Assembly: GCA_041392805.1 (NCBI GenBank)
Contig: JAWKLJ010000001.1
Location: 1-64,000, forward strand
Direction: 5' to 3'
From: Saprospiraceae bacterium
GTDB lineage: Bacteria; Bacteroidota; Bacteroidia; Chitinophagales; Saprospiraceae
DNA: 64,000 nt
Made by a program: the position numbers and the translations under genes. Positions 15,138 to 24,134 of this stretch are shown here, in pieces; position 1 is the stretch's first letter, and the number at the start of each line of letters is the position of its first letter. The notes below the pieces were generated by a model, which worked only from the letters and a program-made list of their open reading frames with translations, ran no database searches and was not told the origin of the DNA.

Positions 15138-15628
15138 GAACGATTCCAAATTTAACTTACAAAATCACCGCGGCATCGAGGCGACCGCCTCCCTCGCTTA
15201 AGTATAGAAGGTAGTCTGGGTTTGATGTTTCTCAAACATTATTTGAAATTCAGTAATCGAATGCTGGTTGAACGACGCCTCAATAGCGATTGCTTTTTGC
15301 AGCTATTTTGTTTCACGCGGATTGCTTTGAATAACCCTATTCGGGATCATGATTTAGTGGGCCGCTGGCGCCGGTTTTTTGCCTTGCACATGAACATTGA
15401 ACAATTGCAGGATATTTTAGCTGGAAACTGAAATAGCCTGGATAATCTAATCTGTTTCGTTGGCCTATTTTTTACTGTATCTCCCTCTATTCCTATGGCA
15501 TCGCAGCTCCAAAAAACAGCATTGAGCTCTCCAAACGCACCCAAGGTCTCCCCGGCAGCTGTTTCAAGCCTAAAGTAGAACCAAATATTATTCGGATCGG
15601 AAACGGAGAAGAGGTTTTCAGGCATTCC
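15138..15628. other. Gap between convergent genes, with transposase debris
   Basis: Contains the transposase-like remnant at 15222-15431 and a short perfect palindrome GAGGCG-AC-CGCCTC at 15178-15191. Frames further right (15432-15628) carry no recognisable protein on either strand, though they may be part of the same decayed element. Confidence 0.5.
15222..15431 (+). pseudogene. N-terminal remnant of a transposase
   Basis: The 69-residue frame includes FLKHYLKFSNRMLVERRLNS, DCFLQLFCFTRIALNNPIRD and HDLVGRWRRFFALHMNIEQL, then QDILAGNWK in a neighbouring frame. This resembles the N-terminal (DUF772-like) region of IS5/IS1182-type transposases, where RLN-D, F-G-R and RWR are common. The catalytic DDE part is absent and stops appear right after GN. 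No flanking inverted repeats were found. It is most likely the leftover of an old insertion; it could be a chance resemblance. Confidence 0.45.
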
Positions 15629-18349
15629 CTAATTTAGCTTCCCAATCGCTTCCTGAAGGTTCTCTAACTTTGCCAAACCATCTGCCAGTTTGCGCCTTTC
15701 TAATTCTACTACATTAGCTGGAGCATTATTGACAAATCGCTCGTTGCTCAATTTCTTTTCTACATTTTTAACAAAGCCTTGATAGTATTCCAAGTCTTTT
15801 TTTAACCTTTCTTGCTCCGCTGCTGCATCGATCTCTTCGATTAAGGGTATGAAAAACTTATCTCTTCCCACCAGAAAAGAAACACTATTTTCGATAGCAT
15901 CTGTTGTATAAGTAAGGCTTTCCAGGCTGGCCATCTTTTCAATCATGGGTTTCAATCCATTGATATTCAACCAGTTTTCATTTTCCATATCACCTTGCTT
16001 GAAAACCTTTAGCAATTCTTTGGGTTTGAGTCCTTTTGAGTTGCGGATATCCCGAATACTGCTTACGATGGTTTTTGCCATCTCCACTTTTTCTAGCAAA
16101 TCTTCGTCATAGGGCTTTACAAGTGGCCATTGACTAATTACACAATCATCACCTGCTGCTCTTTCCTGCAAGTTGTGCCAGACTTCCTCTGTGATAAAAG
16201 GCATAAAGGGGTGTAAGATGGTCATCATTTGACCAAAAATGGCCAGGGTCCGATCATAGGTATCTTGGTCAATCGGTTCGCCATAAGCTGGCTTGATCAT
16301 TTCCAGGTACCAGGAACAAAAATCGCCCCAGATAAATTTATACAAATCCATCACCGCCTCCGATAAACGAAATTCATCAAATAAGCGATTGGTCTTATCC
16401 AGGGTTTGATGCAACCTATTCTCCAACCATTGAAAAGCCAGGGCATTAATAGCATCGTTTTCTGCCGTAGATTTATCACTTCTTTCCCACCCCTTGATCA
16501 GACGAAGGGCATTCCACAGTTTATTACAGAAATTTCGACCTTGCTCACACAGTTTACTTTCATTCAAGACTTGCTTGGTAACAGGATCGATCGGTGCGTC
16601 GAAAATAATATCATTACCGGCAGCTGAACTTGACAATACCCCAAACCGAATTCCATCTGCACCATACGTATCAATCAAGGCTAAAGCATCCGGGCTATTA
16701 CCCAGGGATTTACTCATTTTTCGACGTTTATTATCCCTTACCATGCCAGTAAAATAAACATCTTTGAAAGGCATCCGACCGTGTTTCAATACATGGTCCA
16801 ACCCGAGCAAGTCACCTGACCATTCATAGCCCGACATGATCATGCGAGCCACCCAGAAAAAAATAATATCCCAAGCTGTAACCAATACATTGGTAGGATA
16901 ATAATACCGCAACTCATCCTGTCTTTCAAAACCATCAAAAACAGAAATAGGCCATAACCAAGAGGAGAACCAGGTGTCTACTACATCTTCATCCTGGTGA
17001 AGGTCTGCAATGGTCAGGCTATTTTCGCCAGTCTTTTTCTTGGCTAATTCAAGCGCCTCCGCTGCCGTTTCAGCCACGAAGGTTTCGTCTTTGTAATACC
17101 AGGCTGGAATCCGCTGTCCCCACAGCAATTGGCGTGAAATACACCAATCACGGATATTTTCTTCTCGCAACCAACTGTTAAACATATTCCAGAAATGTGG
17201 CGGGTTGAATTTTATATCCCCTCCTTCCACCGAATGGCGAGCCATGCGGGCCATTTCTTTCATATTCAAAAACCACTGCAAGGTCAAACGGGGTTCCACC
17301 ACCGCATTGGTGCGTTCAGAACGGCCAATACTGGTGACATAGTCCTCCAGTTTTTCTAAATGGCCCGATTCTTCCAACATTTTTTTGATTTTCTTCCGGG
17401 CAACAAAGCGATCTTCTCCAACCAGAATCTGGGCCTTTTCATTGAGTGTACCGTTGGCATTTAAAATATCGATCACTTCTAACTTATATTTTTCGCCAAT
17501 GGCATTGTCATTTTGATCATGTGCAGGCGTTATTTTCAGGGCCCCGGTGCCAAAAGCCATATCGACATAAGTATCGGCAATGACGGGTATGGCTCTATTT
17601 ATCAAAGGAATGATGACTTTTTTGCCTATCAAATCCTTGAAGCGTTCATCATCAGGGTGGACGGCAACAGCGGTGTCAGCCATGATCGTTTCAGGGCGTT
17701 GGGTGGCTATCACAACGGCTCTTCCCGGCTCCCCTTCAACATCATATCGGATATGAAAGAGCTGAGAATGCTCTTCCACATAAATAACTTCTTCGTTAGA
17801 CAATACCGTGAGCGCCTCAGGATCCCAGTTTGTCATCCGCAAGCCACGGTAGAGTTTGCCTTTCCGATGCAAATCGACAAATACTTTGATGACCGCCGCA
17901 GATAATTTGGGTTCCATCGTAAAACGGGTCCGCTCCCAATCGCAAGAAGCCCCCAATTTTTTGAGTTGATCCAAAATAATACCCCCGTACTTTTCCTTCC
18001 ACTCAAAGGCATAGTCCAAAAACTCCTCCCTGCTAATATCAGACTTCTTGATTCCCCTTTCCGCCAACATTTTCACCACTTTCGCTTCAGTTGCAATAGA
18101 AGCATGGTCCGTTCCGGGTACCCAACAGGCATTTTTACCTTCCAGCCTGGCCTTTCGGATAAGAATATCCTGAATGGTATTATTTAACATGTGGCCCATG
18201 TGTAGGACCCCAGTCACATTAGGTGGGGGAATAACAATACTATATGCTTCTCTTTCATCTGGTTCTGAATGGAAATAATTGTGATCCATCCAATGCTGGT
18301 ACCATTTTTCTTCTGTCTCTTTAGGATTGTAACGTGTGGAAAGTGTCAT
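15629..18349 (-). CDS. valS: Valine--tRNA ligase
   Basis: 906 residues, normal for bacterial ValRS. The HIGH-type motif is in PPPNVTGVLHMGHMLNNTIQ (HMGH at about 50-53) and KMSKS in RRKMSKSLGNSPDALAL (about residue 543). WFSSWLWPISVF and DIIFFWVARMIMSGYEWSG are class Ia signatures. The editing (CP1) domain lies between about 190 and 370. The C-terminus (about 840-906) is the coiled-coil tRNA-binding arm, ending LEYYQGFVKNVEKKLSNERF and a leucine-rich stretch. It charges tRNA-Val in the cytoplasm. The gene stands alone, 116 bases downstream of lysA. Confidence 0.98.
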   Translation of the reverse strand: MTLSTRYNPKETEEKWYQHWMDHNYFHSEPDEREAYSIVIPPPNVTGVLHMGHMLNNTIQDILIRKARLEGKNACWVPGTDHASIATEAKVVKMLAERGIKKSDISREEFLDYAFEWKEKYGGIILDQLKKLGASCDWERTRFTMEPKLSAAVIKVFVDLHRKGKLYRGLRMTNWDPEALTVLSNEEVIYVEEHSQLFHIRYDVEGEPGRAVVIATQRPETIMADTAVAVHPDDERFKDLIGKKVIIPLINRAIPVIADTYVDMAFGTGALKITPAHDQNDNAIGEKYKLEVIDILNANGTLNEKAQILVGEDRFVARKKIKKMLEESGHLEKLEDYVTSIGRSERTNAVVEPRLTLQWFLNMKEMARMARHSVEGGDIKFNPPHFWNMFNSWLREENIRDWCISRQLLWGQRIPAWYYKDETFVAETAAEALELAKKKTGENSLTIADLHQDEDVVDTWFSSWLWPISVFDGFERQDELRYYYPTNVLVTAWDIIFFWVARMIMSGYEWSGDLLGLDHVLKHGRMPFKDVYFTGMVRDNKRRKMSKSLGNSPDALALIDTYGADGIRFGVLSSSAAGNDIIFDAPIDPVTKQVLNESKLCEQGRNFCNKLWNALRLIKGWERSDKSTAENDAINALAFQWLENRLHQTLDKTNRLFDEFRLSEAVMDLYKFIWGDFCSWYLEMIKPAYGEPIDQDTYDRTLAIFGQMMTILHPFMPFITEEVWHNLQERAAGDDCVISQWPLVKPYDEDLLEKVEMAKTIVSSIRDIRNSKGLKPKELLKVFKQGDMENENWLNINGLKPMIEKMASLESLTYTTDAIENSVSFLVGRDKFFIPLIEEIDAAAEQERLKKDLEYYQGFVKNVEKKLSNERFVNNAPANVVELERRKLADGLAKLENLQEAIGKLN

Positions 18350-18465
18350 TTTGGAATAGTATTTTTAAAATCAACGATTTTGCTTATAGAAAGTTCCTTG
18401 AACCTAATTGCTTTGCCTTTGCTTTGGCACCTTATGAAATAACCAATAAGGTGCTAAGCATGAAG

Positions 18466-19731
18466 CTATTTGGCCATTTCAGGGCTTGGCTTGGCGACGG
18501 CGAAAGACATTTCGACCTGATTGCGAAGCAAATCATCGATGGTTTCCCGCTCTCTGATTAAGTAATCTTTACCTTTGTAAATCATAACTTCTGCTGGCCG
18601 AAGCCTCGAATTATAATTGGATGACATGGAAAAGCAATAGGCTCCTGCATTGTGAATACATAGAATATCTCCCTCATTAATTTCTGAAATCCGTCGGTTT
18701 ACGCCAAAGGTATCCGTCTCACAGATATAACCAACCACTGTATAAAAACGTTTTTTAGCCACTGGTTTGGATATATTGGAGATTTCGTGATAAGCATCAT
18801 AAAACATAGGGCGAATTAAATGATTCAATCCCGAATCAATTCCTGCAAAAACGGTGGAGGTTGTTTGTTTGATAACATTAACCTTTGCCAAAAAATACCC
18901 TGCTTCACTTACCAGGAACTTGCCGGGTTCGAACATCAGGCACAAATCTTTTCCGTATTCTTTACAAAATGCGTTAAACCGTTTAGAAATTTTTGCACCC
19001 AGTTCTTCAATATCCGTCTCCACATCTCCTTCCCGGTAGGGTACTTTAAAGCCACTGCCAAAATCTACATAATCGAGATCTTCAAATTCCTTGGCTACAT
19101 TAAGCAAAATCTCTGCTCCACTCAGGAAAACGTCTGCATCGACAATCCCTGACCCCGTATGCATATGCAATCCTTCAACCGTCAGACCTGTTGAGGTTAT
19201 AATTCTTTTCACCAAGGGAATCTGATGAAAGGAAACACCAAATTTTGAGTCGATATGGCCAACTGATGTTTTGCTATTCCCACCAGCCATGATGTGGGGG
19301 TTGATTCTGATACATACGGGAATATCGGGATGCAGTTGTCCGAATTGTTCCAGGATGGATAAATTATCTATGTTTATTCGCACCCCCATCGCAGCCACTT
19401 CATCTATTTCTTCTATACTCACACAATTGGGTGTATAAATGATTTCTTGAGGTTTAAACCCTGCTTTTAGTCCCAATTCAACCTCCTGGATAGAAACAGT
19501 ATCCAAGCCAGCACCCAGCGTATTAAAAAACTTCAAAACACTGATATTGGTCAAGGCTTTACAAGCATAATTGATCGTCAACCGTTTAACTTTAAAAGCC
19601 TCTTGTATGCGTTGGTATTGTCGTTCCATGACAGCAGTGTCATATACATACAAAGGGCAGCCATATTTTTCCACCAATTTTAAGGGATCAACACCACCAC
19701 TAAGCTGATAACGGTTGTTTTCCAGGTTCAT
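18466..19731 (-). CDS. lysA: Diaminopimelate decarboxylase
   Basis: 421 residues of the fold-III PLP decarboxylase family. The PLP lysine is in LTINYACKALTNISVLKF (Lys at about 58). GLHMHTGSGIVDADVFL and DYVDFGSGFKVPYREGD supply phosphate-binding glycines, MFEPGKFLVSEAGYFLAKV the EPG motif, and ICETDTFG the substrate-binding Cys. It catalyses the last step of lysine biosynthesis, meso-diaminopimelate to L-lysine and CO2. A TAnnTTTG element (19759-19766) 28 bases before the ATG indicates its own promoter. The product length is typical for the family. Confidence 0.95.
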   Translation of the reverse strand: MNLENNRYQLSGGVDPLKLVEKYGCPLYVYDTAVMERQYQRIQEAFKVKRLTINYACKALTNISVLKFFNTLGAGLDTVSIQEVELGLKAGFKPQEIIYTPNCVSIEEIDEVAAMGVRINIDNLSILEQFGQLHPDIPVCIRINPHIMAGGNSKTSVGHIDSKFGVSFHQIPLVKRIITSTGLTVEGLHMHTGSGIVDADVFLSGAEILLNVAKEFEDLDYVDFGSGFKVPYREGDVETDIEELGAKISKRFNAFCKEYGKDLCLMFEPGKFLVSEAGYFLAKVNVIKQTTSTVFAGIDSGLNHLIRPMFYDAYHEISNISKPVAKKRFYTVVGYICETDTFGVNRRISEINEGDILCIHNAGAYCFSMSSNYNSRLRPAEVMIYKGKDYLIRERETIDDLLRNQVEMSFAVAKPSPEMAK

Positions 19732-19758
19732 TTCAAGCTAAATTTTTTAAATAAACCG

Positions 19759-19766
19759 CAAAGATA
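19759..19766 (-). promoter_or_regulatory. Probable -7 element of the lysA promoter
   Basis: The minus strand reads TATCTTTG, an exact match to TAnnTTTG, 28 bases upstream of the lysA start. Confidence 0.55.
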
Positions 19767-19889
19767 AGTTTTTTGTGCGGTGTCCGCTACGATGCCTGCA
19801 TTCCAAATAGAAAAATCTTAGTATTTTGAAGCGAGATACACCATTTTTCGTCATTGATGCATCTTTACTTTTAAACGAAATAGCAAATT

Positions 19890-20444
19890 GTGACCAATTC
19901 AGAACTTATAGCCGCCTGCCAGCAGGACGATCGGAAAGCCCAACAAATGCTTTTCGACCAGTATTCTCCCAAGATGATGGGCGTATGTAAGCGCTACCTG
20001 AAAAGTCAGGAAGATGTAGAAGATGTTCTGATTGAAGCTTTTTATAAGATTTTTGACCACCTGCCTCAATTCAAAGCAGAGGGAAGCTTTGAGGGCTGGA
20101 TCCGCCGAATCGTCGTGAATGAAGCCCTGATGTTTTTGCGCCGTCGGCACAATTTCAACCTGACCGTTGAAATCGATAACAACCTGGATGTCAAGACGAC
20201 TTTTAGCCCCCAAGATCAATTAGAGGCACAAGATATTTTAGCCTTATTAGATAGATTACCCACTGGTTACAGAACTGTTTTCAATCTTTATGTCTTGGAA
20301 GGTTATAAACACCGGGAAATTGCCGAGATACTTGACATTAGCATTAATACCTCAAAATCTCAATTGATATTAGCCAAAAAGAAATTACAGCAACATTTGA
20401 AAGAAATAAATTACCCTGGTTTAAAAAAAGAAGAAACCGGTTAA
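19890..20444 (+). CDS. ECF-type RNA polymerase sigma factor
   Basis: 184 residues, starting with GTG at 19890 (MTNSELIAACQQDDRKAQQM). Region 2 is LFDQYSPKMMGVCKRYLKSQ then EDVEDVLIEAFYKIFDHLPQ and FKAEGSFEGWIRRIVVNEAL; region 4 is LLDRLPTGYRTVFNLYVLEG followed by YKHREIAEILDISINTSKSQ. This is the pattern of Bacteroidota sigma-70-family ECF factors. It directs RNA polymerase to a stress or envelope regulon; the target genes are unknown. The gene at 20506 follows 61 bases later and looks like its anti-sigma factor. Confidence 0.93.
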   Translation: MTNSELIAACQQDDRKAQQMLFDQYSPKMMGVCKRYLKSQEDVEDVLIEAFYKIFDHLPQFKAEGSFEGWIRRIVVNEALMFLRRRHNFNLTVEIDNNLDVKTTFSPQDQLEAQDILALLDRLPTGYRTVFNLYVLEGYKHREIAEILDISINTSKSQLILAKKKLQQHLKEINYPGLKKEETG

Positions 20445-20505
20445 TTTAAATGTGCATATGAAACATAAACGCCCAAAGTGGCCAAAAAAATTGACTGTTA
20501 TTAAA

Positions 20506-20931
20506 ATGGAACCAAAGAAAGATATTTTTGATCTATTTAAAGAAAATGAACGCAAACTTGACGAACAGCCGGCTCCTCATGTTTGGCGTCGTTTGGAACG
20601 CAAACTAGATCATAAAAAGCGCAACAATCGATCTTTCCGGCCAACTATGCAAGGCCAACTAGGAATTGCAGCTGCTGTTCTAATGCTTTTCACGGTCATT
20701 ACCATCATGCTTTTGGCCCTTCCCAAAACAAACATAGCCGTTTTGGCACACAATGAAAATATGGTGTTTGAGGAACTGTCGAGTAATGAAGCCGATCAAG
20801 AATTGCTAAAGGTCGTTCAATTTACCCATAAACATCAATCCCGCTTGGCCAATCCGGTAAAAGAAGGAGATGAAAAAAAACTGATTTTACCTGCAACGGA
20901 TGTCAAGGTCATTTTATTAGATAAAAGATAA
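20506..20931 (+). CDS. Probable anti-sigma factor (single-pass membrane protein)
   Basis: About 141 residues from the ATG at 20506; the frame extends up to 20452 but the natural N-terminus MEPKKDIFDLFKENERKLDE fits an anti-sigma domain. The cytoplasmic part includes PAPHVWRRLERKLDHKKRNN, where the VWxRLExKL pattern is common in small Bacteroidota proteins that follow sigma factors. One transmembrane helix (LGIAAAVLMLFTVITIMLLAL, about 59-79) is followed by a roughly 60-residue periplasmic tail rich in charged residues. There is no zinc-binding HxxxCxxC motif, so it is not a ZAS-type factor. Role inferred from position and topology. Confidence 0.7.
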   Translation: MEPKKDIFDLFKENERKLDEQPAPHVWRRLERKLDHKKRNNRSFRPTMQGQLGIAAAVLMLFTVITIMLLALPKTNIAVLAHNENMVFEELSSNEADQELLKVVQFTHKHQSRLANPVKEGDEKKLILPATDVKVILLDKR

Positions 20932-20938
20932 AACCCCC

Positions 20939-22231
20939 TTACTTAAATGGATGCCTTGGCAACCATTCCACAACCGGGTTATACTTTTTCATTAACAAAC
21001 CAATAAGCAGGTTGAAGACAGGGTTTAAATGCCGTAAGTAGCAATACATTTGATAAGGGAGTGCACCGATGGAGCTCTTTATCTCTAAGGCGGTTCTACC
21101 AAAGACGACGGTATTGATCCCTTGGGTTTCGATACTGCAACGAAGCATATTAAAAAGCATGTTGAGATAAAGTTGATATTGTTGGTTTATCACGGGATTA
21201 ATCCCTAAGAAGTGGGCATCATGTTCGCTTCCATTCCTGATAAGGGTACAAAAACCCAATAATTCTCCCTGTTTATCATGGTAGGCAAATAAGCGAAAAT
21301 CCGCTTTGAGTGATCTTTTTAGGGATGGTAAATAATCAGGAGATAAATTAAGCATATTGAATTCCGCTTTTTCCGCAATTTGTAGGTATAGGGAATAGAG
21401 CGCTTGCTTATGCGCTTCAATTTCTTCCAAATTCCATTCTGTGATTTTTACCTCCGCTGCTTTTTTAAAAGCTCTTTTTGCCCGTACCCGGTACTTGGAT
21501 TGCAATTGTTGCAAATAATCCTCAAAGCTATTCCAATTCGATGGAAGCTTTAAAATCATATTCGGCTGAAAGGTTACTCTATGAAAAGTCCCACTTTGTT
21601 TGAACGGAGACTCTTCTCCAAAAGTATCTTTAAAAAGAATACCATTGATCGACAGACCGCTCGATGTTAACTGCTGTTTTATCGCTTTCAGGGATGATCC
21701 AATCAACTGGAGTCCCTCCGCTTCCGAAATTTGAGTAGGATCAAAACAACAGGCATGTTCTCCGGTTAGCAGCAAATTACCTACCACTAAAACCCTGAAG
21801 TTTAAATAACTGGCTAATTTATAGCTTAGCCATTGAGACCAACTCCTTCGTTCCGTCCCTTCTATCGTTTTCAGGCTATCCGTTAGGGCATAATCAATGA
21901 TTTGAAGTAAGACAACACCAATGACTGCGTCTCCTTTTTTCAGCAACAGGTATTTCAGTTGCATTCCTTCAGGCGGGTTTGATGCCAAAGCCATTAAATA
22001 ATTGGTATGCAAAAAGACATCTCTGTCTTCTAGCAATTGGTCCCAATCGCCAGGGATATCAGCCACTTCATCATATATAAAAAAGGAATAATCCTCGCTA
22101 GCCGAAATTGATTTAGCACTTTGAGTCAAGGACTTAGTATCCTGCATCTTTTGAATAAAAGGGCGTGTTTGCGGCAGCAGGTATTGTAAAACCTCCTTAG
22201 GATAACAGGTTCTATCAGAGAAAAAATTCAT
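20939..22231 (-). CDS. GNAT/FemAB-like acyltransferase
   Basis: 430 residues, soluble, without a signal peptide. Features: DYSFFIYDEVADIPGDWDQL followed by LLEDRDVFLHTNYLMAL near the N-terminus, then NWNSFEDYLQQLQSKYRVRA with KRAFKKAAEV (about 250-275), and LGFCTLIRNGSEHDAHFLGI before a C-terminal domain. This two-domain layout, with a YLQQLQSKYR-like helix, is found in the FemAB-related GNAT proteins often annotated as peptidogalycan biosynthesis or Mig-14/DUF482-like. The substrate is unknown; an amino-acyl or acyl transfer in envelope biosynthesis is a guess. It is convergent with the anti-sigma gene, 7 bases away. Confidence 0.65.
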   Translation of the reverse strand: MNFFSDRTCYPKEVLQYLLPQTRPFIQKMQDTKSLTQSAKSISASEDYSFFIYDEVADIPGDWDQLLEDRDVFLHTNYLMALASNPPEGMQLKYLLLKKGDAVIGVVLLQIIDYALTDSLKTIEGTERRSWSQWLSYKLASYLNFRVLVVGNLLLTGEHACCFDPTQISEAEGLQLIGSSLKAIKQQLTSSGLSINGILFKDTFGEESPFKQSGTFHRVTFQPNMILKLPSNWNSFEDYLQQLQSKYRVRAKRAFKKAAEVKITEWNLEEIEAHKQALYSLYLQIAEKAEFNMLNLSPDYLPSLKRSLKADFRLFAYHDKQGELLGFCTLIRNGSEHDAHFLGINPVINQQYQLYLNMLFNMLRCSIETQGINTVVFGRTALEIKSSIGALPYQMYCYLRHLNPVFNLLIGLLMKKYNPVVEWLPRHPFK

Positions 22232-22384
22232 TTATATTCGACAGTTAATTATGGTTACCAGTTCAGCACTTTTCTAAGTAGCTATTTGAACTTGATGGGT
22301 ATTGAAAATATAAAACAGATTTATCCCTATTATGTTTTATGCCTCTTTGACAATTTTTGCGGTCAAGGCAATGTGAAGTTTTTG

Positions 22385-22993
22385 TTATTCTTTTGTTTTC
22401 GACCACTTTTTAATTTCCTGTAAGGCGTAATTTTCATCCTCCCAACGAATCAGCTCCATCACTCCTTTTCCCTTATAATTTAAAAACCATTCCTCTATGA
22501 TCCTTTTTGCAGGGTCATAGTCTAATAGCAGGGACAAAAAGTTATCAGCCTTCAAGGTACGAGCATTTTCATCCATGGGTATGGCGATCAATTTAGTATC
22601 CAATTCACCTGCATCTTTAAGCAAGAGAGCACCGATCAGTTTAGCCTTTAAGACCGTACCGGTTGGCATACTTTGACCTATCACTAATATATCCAAGGCA
22701 TCTCCATCACCGCCTTTAGTTTCTGACATCATGGTGGAAGGGACAAAACCGTAGTTACCCGGATAGGGCAGAAACTCAATGACCCTTGTTTTCCCCATTA
22801 AGGTATCCGGTACAAACACTCCATTTACAGGGTTATATTCAATTTTAGTATTTGTTCCTGCCGGAATTTCAACGATGACATTAACAGAATTTCCATCAAG
22901 GGCAGGTAATGAGTAATTTTCTTTATGGGGTTGATGCTGACAGGCTAGAAAAATAAAACACATGCCACCTAAAGAGGTCCATCTTTTTAGCAT
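22385..22993 (-). CDS. Inorganic pyrophosphatase with lipoprotein signal
   Basis: About 202 residues from the ATG at 22993 (a start at 23020 adds nine residues). The N-terminus LKRWTSLGGMCFIFLAC is a lipoprotein signal with lipidated Cys. The rest is a family I (soluble type) inorganic pyrophosphatase: VNVIVEIPAGTNTKIEYNPV, FLPYPGNYGFVPSTMM, GDGDALDILVIGQSMPTGTV with the metal-binding Asp triplet, and the conserved C-terminal KRIIEEWFLNYKGK. The usual D-x-D-[PE]-x-D signature reads DGDALD, with Ala in place of Pro/Glu. Family enzymes are cytoplasmic; a signal peptide would put this one in the periplasm or on a membrane, where hydrolysis of PPi would supply phosphate. Confidence 0.85.
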   Translation of the reverse strand: MLKRWTSLGGMCFIFLACQHQPHKENYSLPALDGNSVNVIVEIPAGTNTKIEYNPVNGVFVPDTLMGKTRVIEFLPYPGNYGFVPSTMMSETKGGDGDALDILVIGQSMPTGTVLKAKLIGALLLKDAGELDTKLIAIPMDENARTLKADNFLSLLLDYDPAKRIIEEWFLNYKGKGVMELIRWEDENYALQEIKKWSKTKE

Positions 22994-23252
22994 AATCAAA
23001 GGTCTTTTCGTTTTTAGCAATACTTGGCGCTAAAAGTAAGTCTTCCTTTCCATTTTTTAATTGTTGAAGTAAGTTATTCTCTAAAAGGAGCGTGCAAGTG
23101 CTGTATACCTAAACAACTCGGGGTAAGAATATCCGGTTCAGGAAATGTTTCTTGCATGGACTATAAAAAATGTCAGGGAAGGATCATATTTTCCAACAAA
23201 AATATGGATAGACTCTTGTATTTTGGGGCCAGAAACCAAAATACGTTTTTTC

Positions 23253-23750
23253 ATGAAAAAATACTTCTACGCATTGTTCGCCTTGGGCAGTTTCATTAGT
23301 TGTCAACAAGAAGCAAGTTCAGACCAAGATCATTCGCAGGCCTTAGACCTGAACAAAACTTTGCCGGGCACCTGGGAACTGATCAATATAAATGTAAAGG
23401 TTAATACTTTTGAAAATATGGATTCCAACTTTGTGCAGGAAATCAAAGAAGAAGATTGGGAAAAAATATTCTATGTAAAACCTGTTCGCACCTTTTATGA
23501 GCTAGATCATAAATATCGCAGAGCACATTTTGACTTAAGAGATTCCTTGATGAGCGAATCCAGGGGGATGTGGAATGTCTTTAATGATACCCTCATGATG
23601 ATAGAGCCTGATGCAACCTACCAGTATATCGTCAGTCAGCAGTCCAACGGACTCCTTCGCGTATTCACCTTACTTGATTGGGATAGTGATGGACAGGAAG
23701 ATGATGAATATGCAGGTCTGATGAGGTACATCAGTCGTACGACCGATTAA
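23253..23750 (+). CDS. Hypothetical lipoprotein
   Basis: 165 residues from the ATG at 23253 (the frame is open further upstream, but MKKYFYALFALGSFISC is a textbook lipoprotein signal). The mature part begins QQEASSDQDHSQALDLNKTL and contains LPGTWELINI, the start of a lipocalin-like beta-barrel pattern, then RAHFDLRDSLMSESRGMWNV and a C-terminal acidic LDWDSDGQEDDEYAG. It could be a small lipocalin-like protein. No close family can be named. It lies divergent from the pyrophosphatase and convergent with the XRE regulator. Confidence 0.75.
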   Translation: MKKYFYALFALGSFISCQQEASSDQDHSQALDLNKTLPGTWELININVKVNTFENMDSNFVQEIKEEDWEKIFYVKPVRTFYELDHKYRRAHFDLRDSLMSESRGMWNVFNDTLMMIEPDATYQYIVSQQSNGLLRVFTLLDWDSDGQEDDEYAGLMRYISRTTD

Positions 23751-23756
23751 AAAGAT

Positions 23757-24134
23757 TTAGTCCAAATCGTTTTTCAGCCGAAAAACATCCTGCTCTAAAC
23801 CTTTTATCTTTTCCTCTAAAGATCTTACCTTTTGAATCAGTAATATAATATCAGTTAATTCTTCTCTTTTCAAATAGGAAGTGATAGACTCTCTTACCTG
23901 TGGCTCAGGATCCGTTAACATCATCTGCCCTTGCCCTGTAAGCATCCATTTGGGATTTAAGTCCTCAAAAACAGTAAATAAAGATTCCCAGAAAGACATA
24001 TGAGGGGATGTTTTGTCCGATTCGTAATTATAAATATTCCGTTCTGAAATCTTTAATAGATGAGCAAAGTCAGTCACAGAAAATTTATTCCCCTCTCTAA
24101 AAGACTTTATTCGTTGACCAACAGTTAAATACAT
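23757..24134 (-). CDS. XRE-family transcriptional regulator
   Basis: 125 residues. The N-terminal helix-turn-helix is VGQRIKSFREGNKFSVTDFA and HLLKISERNIYNYESDKTSP (about 5-45), the Cro/CI type. The middle part NPKWMLTGQGQMML is a recurrent element in Bacteroidota regulators of this kind. The C-terminal 35 residues (LIQKVRSLEEKIKGLEQDVF) form a probable coiled coil for dimerisation. Target and ligand are unknown. It ends 6 bases from the convergent lipoprotein gene. Confidence 0.85.
   Translation of the reverse strand: MYLTVGQRIKSFREGNKFSVTDFAHLLKISERNIYNYESDKTSPHMSFWESLFTVFEDLNPKWMLTGQGQMMLTDPEPQVRESITSYLKREELTDIILLIQKVRSLEEKIKGLEQDVFRLKNDLD

Noticed and set aside
15347..15625. Minus-strand frame of 92 residues next to the valS stop
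   Set aside because: No recognisable features; overlaps the transposase-like remnant on the other strand.
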